A stretch of DNA of 56,331 nucleotides from a virus, in the IMG/VR virus record IMGVR_UViG_3300038426_000018, positions 1-56,331 of that record; one strand, given 5' to 3'. The position numbers and the translations under genes are program-made. Positions within the stretch are counted from its first letter, which is position 1; each line of letters begins with the position of its first letter. Below the pieces are notes generated by a model. That model was given only the letters and a program-made list of their open reading frames with translations. It was not told where the DNA came from and made no database searches. Shown here one piece after another: positions 39,439-46,943 of this stretch.

Positions 39439-39831
39439 ATGGGCAGAGGACCGTACAAGAAAAAAACCGAAACGGCCACGCTGTTTATTTTCCACGACCC
39501 GGACTTGACCCGCTGCTGCGTCTGCGGCTGCTCGCAAGAACAGATCCCCATGCGGATCGAGACGCGCCCGACCGGACCCGGATTCAAGGTGCAACTGTGG
39601 CCTTATTGTCCGAGGTGTTGGGCCGGACAATCCGAACTCTGCGGGATCACGACCGAGGCCATGCTCGACGCCCTGGCGAACGCGAAAGCCTGCGTCGGTA
39701 AAAACGCGTCGGTCGTGAGCGACGAGGATTTGGACCGCATGCTTCGCGGAATACTCGGCGGCAAAATCTACTGCAGGCCCGGACCAAAACCCCGGCGCGT
39801 CGACGAAGACCAAGAGGAGGCCGAACCGTGA
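39439..39831 (+). CDS. 130-residue Cys-rich protein, unknown
   Basis: The protein has a basic start (GRGPYKKKTE), then TRCCVCGCSQEQI and LWPYCPRCWAGQSELCGI, giving two Cys pairs that could bind zinc. A helical acidic middle and a proline/arginine end follow (RPGPKPRRVDEDQEEAEP). Only weak ribosome signal (GAGGGACGGAG) precedes ATG 39439. It overlaps the next gene by GTGA. Confidence 0.6.
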   Translation: MGRGPYKKKTETATLFIFHDPDLTRCCVCGCSQEQIPMRIETRPTGPGFKVQLWPYCPRCWAGQSELCGITTEAMLDALANAKACVGKNASVVSDEDLDRMLRGILGGKIYCRPGPKPRRVDEDQEEAEP

Positions 39832-40034
39832 AAGCTTGGCGAAAAGTCATCCGCGCGGAACTGTACGCGAACAAATGTTGCCCGATAAGTGCGCGGGGAA
39901 CCTTCAAATTTACGCTGGAATGCGGTCATATCGCCTTCGCAAAAGCCAGCGGCGGCATTCCGGCGAAGAAGGTTTGCCGCGACTGCCAAACCATCGAAAA
40001 CGTCTGCAAACGCCTGCATCCCTGCGGGTCTTGA
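39828..40034 (+). CDS. 68-residue zinc-type small protein
   Basis: GTG 39828 overlaps the previous stop behind AGAGGAGG. WRKVIRAELYANKCCPISAR, FTLECGHIAFAKASG and VCRDCQ form a Cys/His pattern like small phage zinc proteins that begin 'W..V..AE...C'. It ends in LHPCGS. No function known. Confidence 0.65.
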   Translation: MKAWRKVIRAELYANKCCPISARGTFKFTLECGHIAFAKASGGIPAKKVCRDCQTIENVCKRLHPCGS

Positions 40035-40065
40035 CCCGTTTCCCGTGAAACGATGGAGGATAGAA

Positions 40066-40365
40066 GTGAGAAAACATTTTTGCAGTAAGTGCCACTTAGA
40101 GGTTCCTGTTTCAGGTGGATACTGCCGGAAATGCGCCAATGAATATATGAGAAAAGTGCGGAAACAAGGGAAATTCAGGCATGATTCGTCGGAATATAAA
40201 AAAGTTCGCGTGGGCAAAAAGGTAATCGGAAAACATCGCGTAGTTGCAGGCGTCACGAATCCGAAACTCTATGTCCACCATAAAGATCATGACCCCGGAA
40301 ACAATGATTTTGAAAATTTGGAAGTCTTAAAGCCGACGGAACATTACGCCGTCCACCATTCCTGA
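40066..40365 (+). CDS. Small HNH endonuclease
   Basis: This 99-residue protein starts at GTG 40066 behind TGGAGG (another GTG at 40045 is less well placed). A zinc ribbon (FCSKCHLEV ... GGYCRKCANEY) leads into a basic region (VRKQGKFRHDSSEYKK) and a compact HNH motif: LYVHHKDHDPGNNDFENLEV, ending EHYAVHH. Lower G+C than neighbours suggests a mobile endonuclease inserted at the border between replication and packaging regions. Confidence 0.8.
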   Translation: MRKHFCSKCHLEVPVSGGYCRKCANEYMRKVRKQGKFRHDSSEYKKVRVGKKVIGKHRVVAGVTNPKLYVHHKDHDPGNNDFENLEVLKPTEHYAVHHS

Positions 40366-40478
40366 AATCGGTTTGCGTTGCCTGGAATTTCCCCACGCTG
40401 AAAAATATTTCTTGATTGGTTCCCGCTTTAGTGGCATACATCCGTCCGAAACTCCTTTCATGTGACGGCAGCGAGCAA

Positions 40479-40515
40479 CGCCGGTTCCCGATCCCGCCGC
40501 AAAAGGGAACCGGCG
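40479..40515. repeat. Perfect 11-bp inverted repeat upstream of the ParB-like gene
   Basis: CGCCGGTTCCC (40479-40489) and GGGAACCGGCG (40505-40515) flank a 15-base spacer. It lies 23 bases upstream of the ParB-like start in the 172-base gap 40366-40537. No T-run follows, so it is either an RNA stem or a protein-binding dyad, possibly for the ParB-like product. The rest of the gap shows nothing I can support. Confidence 0.65.
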
Positions 40516-40537
40516 AACCACCACGGAGGGTTGGAAT

Positions 40538-41320
40538 GTGACGGAAGGGAACGGGAAGGAACCCGACTCCAAGACGGAACACGAGGGCGCGTTGCGCCCG
40601 GTGAAACTCGTCGACCTGGCGGCCCTGATACCCTTCGAACGCAACGCCCGAATCCACTCTGAAGAACAGATCCAACAAATCATCGCGTCGATAAAAGAAT
40701 TCGGTTGGACGAATCCCATCCTGACGGACGGCGACAAAGGGATCTTGGCAGGCCACGGAAGATTCGAGGCGGCGAAGAGGTTGGGCCTCGGGCAAGTTCC
40801 CTGCATCGACCTCTCGGGCCTGACGCCCGCGCAGAAACGGGCGTACGTGATAGCCGACAACAAGCTGGCCCTGAACGCCGGGTGGGACGAAACCCTTTTG
40901 AAAATGGAACTGATGTCGCTGGAGGACGCCGGTTTCGATTTCAGCGTGACGGGATTCGAGCAGTTCGAAATCAACAACCTCCTCGACACGGCCGCGCAGC
41001 AGCCCGAATCCTTCTGGGGCGGGATGCCGCAGTTCACCTCGAAAGACGGCGCTTGGCGGTCGATCATAATCCACTTTCGAAATCAGGAAGCCCTGGACGA
41101 CTTCGCCCGTTTGATCGGACAAACCGTCAGCCCGAAAGCCCGTTTCCTGTGGCACCCGCCCGAGGAAAAGATCCTCATCGCGAAAAACAAGCGCTACGTC
41201 TCCGACGCTGAAAACCCCGAGGAGACGACAGAGCAGGCGGCCGAAGGTCAGGCCGCGCCCGAAGCAAACCAAGCTGCACGACAGGCAGGCATGCCGGACC
41301 TGGCAAACCTCAATGAATAG
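40538..41320 (+). CDS. ParB-like nuclease-domain protein
   Basis: This 260-residue protein starts at GTG 40538 behind CGGAGGG. Residues 20-110 are the ParB/Srx N-terminal domain: LVDLAALIPFERNARIHSEE, QIIASIKEFGWTNPILTDGD and GHGRFEAAKRLGLGQVPC, followed by KRAYVIADNKLALNAGWD. In many phages this domain leads into a DNA methyltransferase. Here it leads to a small alpha/beta unit (WRSIIIHFRNQEALDDFARL, FLWHPPEEKI) and an acidic tail, with no SAM motif. Next to a glycosyltransferase fusion and the terminase it may guide DNA modification or packaging (inference). Confidence 0.8.
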   Translation: MTEGNGKEPDSKTEHEGALRPVKLVDLAALIPFERNARIHSEEQIQQIIASIKEFGWTNPILTDGDKGILAGHGRFEAAKRLGLGQVPCIDLSGLTPAQKRAYVIADNKLALNAGWDETLLKMELMSLEDAGFDFSVTGFEQFEINNLLDTAAQQPESFWGGMPQFTSKDGAWRSIIIHFRNQEALDDFARLIGQTVSPKARFLWHPPEEKILIAKNKRYVSDAENPEETTEQAAEGQAAPEANQAARQAGMPDLANLNE

Positions 41321-42662
41321 CTTTCTGCCGGCGAACGCCCGAAAAGAGAAGATCGTCAAGCCGCTCGGCGCCACGAGTCCTTGGGTGTGGTCGCTCGAAC
41401 CCACGCACGGCTGCAACCTCCGATGCGGGCACTGCAACTGCAGGCTGGATCCGCTTCCCAAGACGTACGATTTCATGGGCGAGGAAACCTGGCGAAAGGC
41501 TTGGGCCATCATCGCGCGGACGGCCCCGACCTGCCGGGTGGATCTCTGCGTCGGCGGCGAACCGACGTTGAACGAAAGCCTGCCGGACTTCCTGAAGATC
41601 GCCCGGGAGATCTCGCCGCGAACTCAGATCCAGATCACGACGAACGGCACCATGATCGCCTCGGGGCACGTCACGTATAAGCAGCTCCTCGACGCTGGCG
41701 CGAACATCGTCTACACCGACATGTATTCCCCGGCCGAACTCTTTCACCGCTTGGCCGACGAGTCCGGGTATCCTTCGTACGAATACTACAACCCGCCTCC
41801 GCAGGCCCCGAGCCCGTGGACTTATTGGGGTCCGCAGTTGAAGATGATCGTGCTGCAGGAGCAACCGGAGAACTGGCCCGAAACCCGTTTTCGCGCCGGA
41901 CTCCTCGGCACCTGGTACAACGCGGCCGTGATCGACCCGGCGAAGATCCTCGTCCTCGACAAGGTGAAGTATCAGGACGCGTACGAAACATACGACGAGC
42001 TCGGGTACGCGAAAAGCAAAGGCCCCGGAGCCGCCAGGAACTTCGCGTGGGATCACGCGATCGCCGCAGGCCACGATTGGCATTGGGTGATGGACGACAA
42101 CATCCGGCGATTCTACCGATTCGATCAGGAACAGCAGATCCCCGTGGGCGACGGGACGATCTTCCGGGCCATGGAGGATTTCGCGCTGCGGTTCGAGAAC
42201 GTCGCGATGGCGGGCCCTAATTATTTCATGTTCGTGCCGCGCAAAGATCACGTGTGCGTCTTCTCCCTGAACACGCGCATCTATTCCTGCAACCTCATCG
42301 GGAACGAACTGCCCTACCGCTGGCGCGGGCGCTACAACGAGGACACGGATCTGTCTTTGCGGATGCTGAAAGCGGGCTGGTGCACCGTGCAGTTTAATTG
42401 CTTCCTCCAACTCAAGGCCCCGACGCAGACCGTGAAGGGCGGGTGCAACAAAGATTTCTACCAGGTCGAAGGCACGTTGCCGAAATCGCAGATGCTAGTT
42501 CGAATGCACCCGGACGTGACGAAACTCAAGTGGAAGTTCAACCGCTGGCACCACGAGGTCGACTATCGCGTGTTCCGGCACAACCGGCTGCGCTTGAAAC
42601 ACGGCGTCGAGATCCCGAGCGAAGCCGACGACTACGGGATGAGATTGGCGGTGGTGTCGTGA
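41313..42662 (+). CDS. Radical-SAM / TET-associated-type glycosyltransferase fusion
   Basis: This 449-residue protein overlaps the ParB-like gene by 8 bases. Residues 1 to about 206 are radical-SAM-like: THGCNLRCGHC (Cys34, Cys38, Cys41), CVGGEPTLNES and QITTNGTMI. From about 207 it becomes a glycosyltransferase of the TAGT (TET/JBP-associated) type: GPGAARNFAWDHAIAAGHDW, WVMDDNIRRFYRF, RYNEDTDLSLRMLKAGWCTV and a GGCN loop. The radical-SAM part seems to lack its C-terminal half and the TAGT part its first segment. It may take part in DNA base hypermodification, but no TET/JBP or modified-nucleotide synthase is seen. Substrate unknown. Confidence 0.8.
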   Translation: MNSFLPANARKEKIVKPLGATSPWVWSLEPTHGCNLRCGHCNCRLDPLPKTYDFMGEETWRKAWAIIARTAPTCRVDLCVGGEPTLNESLPDFLKIAREISPRTQIQITTNGTMIASGHVTYKQLLDAGANIVYTDMYSPAELFHRLADESGYPSYEYYNPPPQAPSPWTYWGPQLKMIVLQEQPENWPETRFRAGLLGTWYNAAVIDPAKILVLDKVKYQDAYETYDELGYAKSKGPGAARNFAWDHAIAAGHDWHWVMDDNIRRFYRFDQEQQIPVGDGTIFRAMEDFALRFENVAMAGPNYFMFVPRKDHVCVFSLNTRIYSCNLIGNELPYRWRGRYNEDTDLSLRMLKAGWCTVQFNCFLQLKAPTQTVKGGCNKDFYQVEGTLPKSQMLVRMHPDVTKLKWKFNRWHHEVDYRVFRHNRLRLKHGVEIPSEADDYGMRLAVVS

Positions 42663-43354
42663 GCGGCCGAGTCAGCAGCAAGCAACAACTCGAAAGTGAA
42701 GTGCGGCGATCGCAGATCCTCGAACTTCGGTTGAAGGAAAAACTCAACCAGTTCCAAATAGCCGAGCGCATGGGGATCACCCAAAGCGCCGTCAGCAAAA
42801 ACCTGGCGAAGGCGAAAGAGGAATTCCGGCAGTTCCGTTGGGACCTGCTGGACGCGGACCTGGCGTTCGAGGTCGACAAGTGCAACGACATCGAGGTGGA
42901 AGCCCGCAGGGCGCTGCGGGCCGCGTGGCGATCGTGGAAGAAATCCATCGGCGTCGTGAAAGTCACCAGGAAGATCGCGAAGGTGGTCCGGACCCAGGCC
43001 GCCCCGAACAAAGACGGCACGCACCAGGAGCCGCAGGAATCGATGAGGCCCGAGAAGATGGAAACCCGCGAGGAGATCAAGGTCGGGAACGCGGCTTTGA
43101 TGTCCGCGATCCTGAAGGCGATCGAACGCATCGACAACGTCGCGGATCGGCGCTGTCACTTGCTCGGCTTCATCGGCGGCGCCAGATCTGCGGGAGATCA
43201 GCCCCGGAAGAACGACAGGGCGGCCATCCCTGCGGACATGACCAATTCGGACCTCATGAAAGAAGTGTTCGAATTTTTCAACGAATTCGGCTCGCCTAAA
43301 GCACCAGGAGGCGGGAACGGCGACAAGGGCAATGGATCACATGGGCCTAATTAA
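42659..43354 (+). CDS. terS: Small terminase subunit
   Basis: This 231-residue protein starts at GTG 42659, overlapping the previous stop. The N-terminal DNA-binding domain has LKEKLNQFQIAERMGITQSA followed by VSKNLAKAKEEF, a clear helix-turn-helix at about 30-57. A helical oligomerisation part (VDKCNDIEVEARRALRAAWR) and a disordered end follow. It lies directly before the large terminase, which overlaps it by 23 bases. Such subunits choose the packaging start on the genome. Confidence 0.8.
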   Translation: MSGRVSSKQQLESEVRRSQILELRLKEKLNQFQIAERMGITQSAVSKNLAKAKEEFRQFRWDLLDADLAFEVDKCNDIEVEARRALRAAWRSWKKSIGVVKVTRKIAKVVRTQAAPNKDGTHQEPQESMRPEKMETREEIKVGNAALMSAILKAIERIDNVADRRCHLLGFIGGARSAGDQPRKNDRAAIPADMTNSDLMKEVFEFFNEFGSPKAPGGGNGDKGNGSHGPN

Positions 43355-45131
43355 CGCGAATTTGCCGATCGACCAGGTCGACCCGGAACGGTTGAAGCAC
43401 GTCGTCGAGTGCGCGGCCGAGTTTCGCCGGCGCATGCGTTGGCAGAAGGATCACATCGCGTGGTGCCGCGAGCGCCTTCACATGCCGGACATCCCCGGAA
43501 TCGGGCTTCCGATCTGGGAGAAGCAGGACGAAGTTTGGCGCAGCGTGATCGAGCACCGCAAAACCCACTGCAGGTCGGGGCATAAAACCGGCAAGACCCT
43601 CGACGCGGCCATCATCGCCCTGTGGTTCCTCGATTGCTGGCGGCCTTCCCGCGTGGTTTCGACCTCCGCGTCCTGGCCCGACGTGAAAATGAAACTGTGG
43701 GGCCACATCCGCGATCGCTACCGCTCGGGCGGTTCCTGGTTCGGAGTGCCGGTGTCCACCACCGACCTGAAGATCACCGATCGTCATTACGCGACGGGCC
43801 TATCGTGCGACCGGCCGGAAGCCTTCGCGGGACACAACGAGCAGTTCGTGCTGGTGATCATCGACGAGGCCTCGGCTGTCCGTCAGGAACTTTGGGACGC
43901 CGCAGAAGCCGAAGCCACGAAGATCCTGGAAATCGGAAACCCGCTGTTGGCCGAAGGCCCGTTCTATAAGCACGCGTCCTCCTCCGAGTACAACCACATC
44001 CACATTTCCTGTTGGGATCATCCGAACGTGAAGACGGGCGTCGAGATCATTCCAGGAGGGCCGACGCTGGCGTGGTGTCAGGACCGCTTGGAGAATTGGG
44101 GCGAGACGGACCCGCTCTACAGGACTCGAGTCCTGGGAGAGTTCCCGGAGGAGTCGGCCGACAGTTTGTTCCCGATGAGTTTGATCCAAGCCTGCTTCGA
44201 TCGGTGGAAGGAAGTCAAGGACCTGGAACGGGAGCAAGACGCCGAACACGTGCGGGGCCTCGACGTGGCGCGGGCCGGTGGCGACCGCACGGAAGGTTAC
44301 GACAAGGACCGGGTGAAGTTGGGCGACCTCTCGATCGCGCGGTACAAGAAAGTCTTAGAACTGCGGAAAACCGACCACTACAGGACCCGAATGCGGATGG
44401 CCGGGATCTTCGCCGGCGACCCTTGCGACATCACGAACGTGGACGCGGGCGGGGAAGGCTCGGGCCTGGCAGACGAGCTCGCGAACACCACCGTCGAGGG
44501 ATTCGACAAGCCGATGCGGGTCCGCAGGGTCCACTTCGGAGCCAACGCCACCACGTCGGATTATTTCAACGTGCGGGCCGAAATGTACTGGCAACTTTCG
44601 CAGGCCATGAAAGCTGGCGCCGCACTCGAACCGGACGAGCAGCTCCGCGAAGAGTTGATCGTGGTCGGAGGCATGGCGACGTACAAGGAGAAGCAATTCG
44701 AAGGCGTCAAAAAGCTGGTGCGTTTCCTTCGGCCGAAGGAGGAGGTCAAAGAACTATTGGGCCGGTCGTGCGACAAGTCGGACGGCTTGGCCCTGGCGAA
44801 CTACAAACCGGGCGGCCTGGGCCTGCTGGATTTTTACGCGCAGGAAGCCAAGCGGGTTCGTCAACAAGGAGCGGAGCAACAACCGCTGGATCAATCGTTG
44901 GCCGCTGCGCAGATGACCGCCGCGGACGACGATCGGTTCGCGGTCAAGGACAAAAGCGGGGTCGCTCAGAAGTCGAGGCCCGCAGGGAAGGTTTGTCCGG
45001 ACTGCGGCCGAAGCGTTGCGCAGTACGAAGAAACCTTCAAGTGCTTTTCCTGCGGCCGGACTGGTCGCAACAACGAACTCAAATCAGGAGGAAAGAACGA
45101 TGGGAGCACTATCGGAATCCAACCCCATTAG
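43332..45131 (+). CDS. terL: Large terminase subunit with C-terminal zinc ribbon
   Basis: This 599-residue protein has an ATPase with Walker A SGHKTGKT (82-89), Walker B VLVIIDEAS (about 173-181) and a GNPLLAEGPF coupling motif. The RNase H-like nuclease includes RGLDVARAGGDRT (about 304-316), NVDAGGEGSG and SCDKSDGLALANY. After the nuclease, a linker leads to KVCPDCGRSVAQYEETFKC followed by FSCGR at about 560-587, a zinc ribbon not usual in large terminases. It pumps DNA into the prohead and cuts it. Its end overlaps the beta-helix gene by 32 bases. Confidence 0.9.
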   Translation: MDHMGLINANLPIDQVDPERLKHVVECAAEFRRRMRWQKDHIAWCRERLHMPDIPGIGLPIWEKQDEVWRSVIEHRKTHCRSGHKTGKTLDAAIIALWFLDCWRPSRVVSTSASWPDVKMKLWGHIRDRYRSGGSWFGVPVSTTDLKITDRHYATGLSCDRPEAFAGHNEQFVLVIIDEASAVRQELWDAAEAEATKILEIGNPLLAEGPFYKHASSSEYNHIHISCWDHPNVKTGVEIIPGGPTLAWCQDRLENWGETDPLYRTRVLGEFPEESADSLFPMSLIQACFDRWKEVKDLEREQDAEHVRGLDVARAGGDRTEGYDKDRVKLGDLSIARYKKVLELRKTDHYRTRMRMAGIFAGDPCDITNVDAGGEGSGLADELANTTVEGFDKPMRVRRVHFGANATTSDYFNVRAEMYWQLSQAMKAGAALEPDEQLREELIVVGGMATYKEKQFEGVKKLVRFLRPKEEVKELLGRSCDKSDGLALANYKPGGLGLLDFYAQEAKRVRQQGAEQQPLDQSLAAAQMTAADDDRFAVKDKSGVAQKSRPAGKVCPDCGRSVAQYEETFKCFSCGRTGRNNELKSGGKNDGSTIGIQPH

Positions 45132-46047
45132 TTTTCCGGATCGGGTTTTGGCTTTGGAAAAAGCAGTAACGGCGGATGAAATCTTGTACGCCGCGCTTCT
45201 CGGATCCCCGCTCGGCAGCGACGTGTACGTCGATCCTTCAAACGGCACGGACCAGGCCGCCAACGGCGGCAGTTGGACGGCCCCGTTGAAAACTTTCGCG
45301 TACGCCGTCGCCCACAAGGTCACGGATTTCACGCGCCTGCATTTTTACGGAACCGTCAGCGAAGACTCGATCGTCATCACCAACCAGGGCGTGAAGATCA
45401 TCGGGGAAGGCCCGCGCGGCACGAACGTGTGGCAGAACTCTACGGCGGACGCGAGCTTGATCACTCTCTCGGGCGCAGGTTGCCGGTTGATCAATTTCAA
45501 GGTCCGGCCGCCGATCTACAGCGCGAGCATTCCGAAGGGCATCGTGCTTTCGGGAGCCAATTACGCGAAGTTCATCGGGATGCGATTCCAGGGGCGCGGC
45601 GGGTCCTGGTACGCGGTCTATTCGGACGTCACCAGCGACGACGTGGAAATCATCGACACCGAGTTCTTGTACATGAACACCGCGTCGCACGGATACGCCA
45701 TCTACGGCGTGCCTTCCGTGGCCGGAGCGACCCACGCGGCTTGGAAGATCATGCGGTGCTTGTTCGAGGGCTGCCTGAACAACTACGTCGCGCCCTCGAA
45801 ATCTTGCTTGATCCAGGATTGCGTCATGCCCGACGTTGGACTCAGCTCGACGGGCGGTTCGTTGACTTGCGCTCTTAAAATCGACGTTCACGGCACGAAC
45901 GCGGCCTTCAACCAGGTCCACCGGAACATCCTCGGCGGGGCGGCCTTGAACAACGCGAACGGATACTACGGCGTGTCGACCGACGATTGGAGCGGGAACA
46001 TCATCCACGACGGCTCGATCACTGCGGTCACGCCGCCTACGACTTAA
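45100..46047 (+). CDS. Right-handed beta-helix protein, probable fibre or depolymerase
   Basis: This 315-residue protein starts at ATG 45100 behind AGGAGGAAAG. After a helical 35-residue start it has the pectate-lyase-like opening SDVYVDPSNGTDQAANGGSW and TAPLKTFAYAVAH, then regular strand repeats (VKIIGEGPRG, INFKVRPP, FIGMRFQGRG, VEIIDTEFLY). It is distantly similar in design to the fibres at 55477 and 1391 but has the genome's normal G+C. A position right after terminase is odd for a tail fibre. Surface-glycan binding or cleavage is likely; no catalytic residues can be named. Confidence 0.75.
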   Translation: MGALSESNPISFPDRVLALEKAVTADEILYAALLGSPLGSDVYVDPSNGTDQAANGGSWTAPLKTFAYAVAHKVTDFTRLHFYGTVSEDSIVITNQGVKIIGEGPRGTNVWQNSTADASLITLSGAGCRLINFKVRPPIYSASIPKGIVLSGANYAKFIGMRFQGRGGSWYAVYSDVTSDDVEIIDTEFLYMNTASHGYAIYGVPSVAGATHAAWKIMRCLFEGCLNNYVAPSKSCLIQDCVMPDVGLSSTGGSLTCALKIDVHGTNAAFNQVHRNILGGAALNNANGYYGVSTDDWSGNIIHDGSITAVTPPTT

Positions 46048-46051
46048 CGAG

Positions 46052-46129
46052 ATTAAATGCTCCCTCGGAGCAATTAATAGTCCGGGGCCTGGTCTAGCGT
46101 CCAACCCTGACGATCCCGCAGGCCCCGGA
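46052..46129. other. Two hairpins between packaging and head genes
   Basis: ATTAA-a-TGCTCC (46052-46063) pairs with GGAGCA-a-TTAAT (46067-46078) around a CTC loop. Three bases later TCCGGGGCCTG (46081-46091) pairs perfectly with CAGGCCCCGGA (46119-46129) around a 27-base loop. No long T-run follows, so these may be RNA stability, processing or attenuation elements, or a protein-binding dyad. Confidence 0.5.
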
Positions 46130-46147
46130 CGGCAACAGGAGGGCAAG

Positions 46148-46339
46148 GTGAGCGATCCTTTACGGAGAGCGGACATCAACCGAATGACCCCGGCCGAACT
46201 GAAGATCCACGAGGCCATCGTCGAGGTCGAGAAGTTGGGAGCCGACGAGCGATTGACCGACGCCGTCGTGTCGCTTAGCGACGCGCAGAAGAAAGTCTCC
46301 GAGTTCATCGACGACCCCGAAAGAAAAGTTTGGCTTTGA
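46148..46339 (+). CDS. 63-residue helical protein, unknown
   Basis: CAGGAGGG precedes GTG 46148. The protein is helical and acidic: LRRADINRMTPAELKIHEAI and LSDAQKKVSEFIDDPERKVW. The pattern (NRMTPAExKIHEAI...VEKxGAxxxLTxAV) resembles small phage proteins found near portal genes. Function unknown. Confidence 0.7.
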   Translation: MSDPLRRADINRMTPAELKIHEAIVEVEKLGADERLTDAVVSLSDAQKKVSEFIDDPERKVWL

Positions 46340-46358
46340 ACGAAAGGAGAGTCGAACC

Positions 46359-46772
46359 ATGGAGCGACGAAACTTTTTCCAGATGATCCTGGCGGCCTTG
46401 GCGCTGCCTTTTTTCCTGAAGGTGCAGAAGACGCGCCCGGAATATTTCTACCAATCCATCGACCTCGGGTGGACGTGGAAAGACGGCCGTTGGTGTCCGT
46501 TTAAAGTTCGCGTGCCCGTGCCTTTCAATTTTGCTCCTGCAGGAATGCGCTACGCCATCCGGAAGGGCCGCGATCGAGAGAACCAGCCCACGATGAAATA
46601 CCTGGAGGTTTGCCAATTCGACGATCTCCGGGCGGGCGATAGGTTTTTACTTTTCAACGGCGACCACTCGCCGATGGAAACACCGAACCGTTGGGCCGTC
46701 GCGAAGACGAACGCGAGGCCGTACGCGAAGATCTGCGAGAACAACTCCATCATTGAAATGGAGTACGTATGA
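46359..46772 (+). CDS. Protein with Tat-like N-terminal signal, unknown
   Basis: This 137-residue protein follows AAAGGAG. It opens MERRNFFQMILAALALPFFL, a twin-arginine-like sequence (R-R-N-F-F) with a hydrophobic core. The rest is beta-rich with YQSIDLGWTWKDGRW, LEVCQFDDLRAGDRFLLFNG and a GDH loop, a pattern seen in small phage proteins with a 'DLxxGDxFxLxDG' strand-turn. Export by Tat is a formal possibility, though a chance hydrophobic start is equally likely. It overlaps the next gene by ATGA. Confidence 0.65.
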   Translation: MERRNFFQMILAALALPFFLKVQKTRPEYFYQSIDLGWTWKDGRWCPFKVRVPVPFNFAPAGMRYAIRKGRDRENQPTMKYLEVCQFDDLRAGDRFLLFNGDHSPMETPNRWAVAKTNARPYAKICENNSIIEMEYV

Positions 46773-46939
46773 ACGAACGACCGATCGCGAATTGCGCCGA
46801 CTGCCGATTCTTCGCTTCCTTGCCGAAGGACAGCGCGGGAGAGTGCAGGCGGTTTCCCCGGCACGAAAAGAAGCGGCCCACCGACGGGTGCGGCGAATTC
46901 GTGTCCATCAATGAACGAAAGCCACTCAGGAAGGTGTGA
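46769..46939 (+). CDS. 56-residue zinc-type small protein
   Basis: ATGA overlap start. NCADCRFFASLPKDSAGECR, then RFPRHEKKRPTDGCGEF, supplies four cysteines in a CxxC...C...C pattern. This matches short phage and bacterial proteins with a 'CxxCxFF...GxCRRxPP...CGEF' zinc knuckle, and the second half of the protein at 33218. Function unknown. Confidence 0.75.
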   Translation: MNERPIANCADCRFFASLPKDSAGECRRFPRHEKKRPTDGCGEFVSINERKPLRKV

Positions 46940-46943
46940 GGCT

